The notes under the pieces were generated by a model that had not been told where the DNA came from, ran no database searches, and saw only the letters and a program-made list of their open reading frames with translations. Positions 5,387-5,557 of a stretch of 5,557 bases of DNA are shown here, in pieces. The stretch is from Alphaproteobacteria bacterium HGW-Alphaproteobacteria-13 (GTDB taxonomy: Bacteria; Pseudomonadota; Alphaproteobacteria; Sphingomonadales; Sphingomonadaceae): assembly GCA_002842935.1 (NCBI GenBank), contig PHEM01000223.1, positions 1 through 5,557 on the forward strand, given 5' to 3'. How positions within the stretch are numbered: position 1 is the first letter of the stretch; each line of letters opens with the position of its first letter. A program made the position numbers and the translations under genes.

Positions 5387-5557
5387 ATGACCATGCCGCC
5401 TTCCCTTCCCGAATGGACCGTATCGCCAGGTCTCACCGGCTATGCGGAGGCGCTGGCGGACATGGAGGCGCGCGCCGCCGCGATCCGGGCGGGCACGGCG
5501 CGCGAGCGCATCTGGCTGATCGAGCATCCACCGCTTTATACGGCGGGCACCAGCGCC
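5387..5557 (+). CDS. lipB: Octanoyltransferase, N-terminal part (cut by window end)
   Basis: The first 57 residues are present with an open frame to the last base. LipB moves the octanoyl group from octanoyl-ACP to lipoyl domains of pyruvate and 2-oxoglutarate dehydrogenases and the glycine cleavage H protein, the first step of lipoate synthesis in the cytoplasm. Recognition rests on IWLIEHPPLYTAGTSA (42-57), the family's substrate-binding region, preceded by the typical Y-x-x-A-L-x-x-M helix (19-26). The catalytic Cys and Lys lie beyond the window. The ATG at 5387 is preferred over a second in-frame ATG at 5393 because AGGAAG (5373-5378) is 8 bases from the first and 14 from the second. It is divergent from the membrane-protein gene. 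Confidence 0.9.
   Translation, partial: MTMPPSLPEWTVSPGLTGYAEALADMEARAAAIRAGTARERIWLIEHPPLYTAGTSA

Overview
The window reads as a chromosomal housekeeping segment of a high-GC alphaproteobacterium. It is most likely a sphingomonad (Sphingomonas/Sphingopyxis type), judged from remembered family sequences of cytochrome b, cytochrome c1 and HemF, from the petA-petB-petC order beside a SPOUT tRNA methylase and aerobic hemF, and from the short dispersed repeats at the left end. No database search was possible.

Left to right: 1-225 is non-coding and holds an inverted-repeat hairpin (1-58) running into a repeat known for encoding the spurious peptide FDKLRANG. It also holds a second small hairpin repeat (spurious peptide PAKAG) and a GC-rich hairpin just after petC that probably ends the pet operon. 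226-2918 is the minus-strand operon petA (Rieske protein), petB (cytochrome b), petC (cytochrome c1), transcribed right to left. 2919-3108 is a divergent regulatory gap with a candidate promoter for the operon. 3109-4424 is a plus-strand pair, a TrmL-type tRNA 2'-O-methyltransferase and hemF, joined by an ATGA overlap. 4427-5242 is a minus-strand gene for a protein with about six membrane segments, convergent with hemF. 5243-5386 is a divergent gap containing a canonical G-quadruplex motif. 5387-5557 is the start of lipB (octanoyltransferase), cut off by the window end.

Functionally, the three pet genes encode all catalytic subunits of the cytochrome bc1 complex (ubiquinol:cytochrome c oxidoreductase, complex III). 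HemF makes protoporphyrinogen IX with O2 as oxidant and so supplies the heme that cytochromes b and c1 need; its divergent position next to the operon makes shared aerobic regulation plausible. LipB starts lipoylation of 2-oxoacid dehydrogenases, also part of aerobic carbon metabolism.

No undescribed multi-gene system is visible. The unexplained structure is in the non-coding DNA: the paired dispersed repeats downstream of petC, the G-quadruplex motif upstream of the membrane-protein gene, the dyads upstream of petA, and a 12-bp palindrome that contains the stop codons of two convergent genes.
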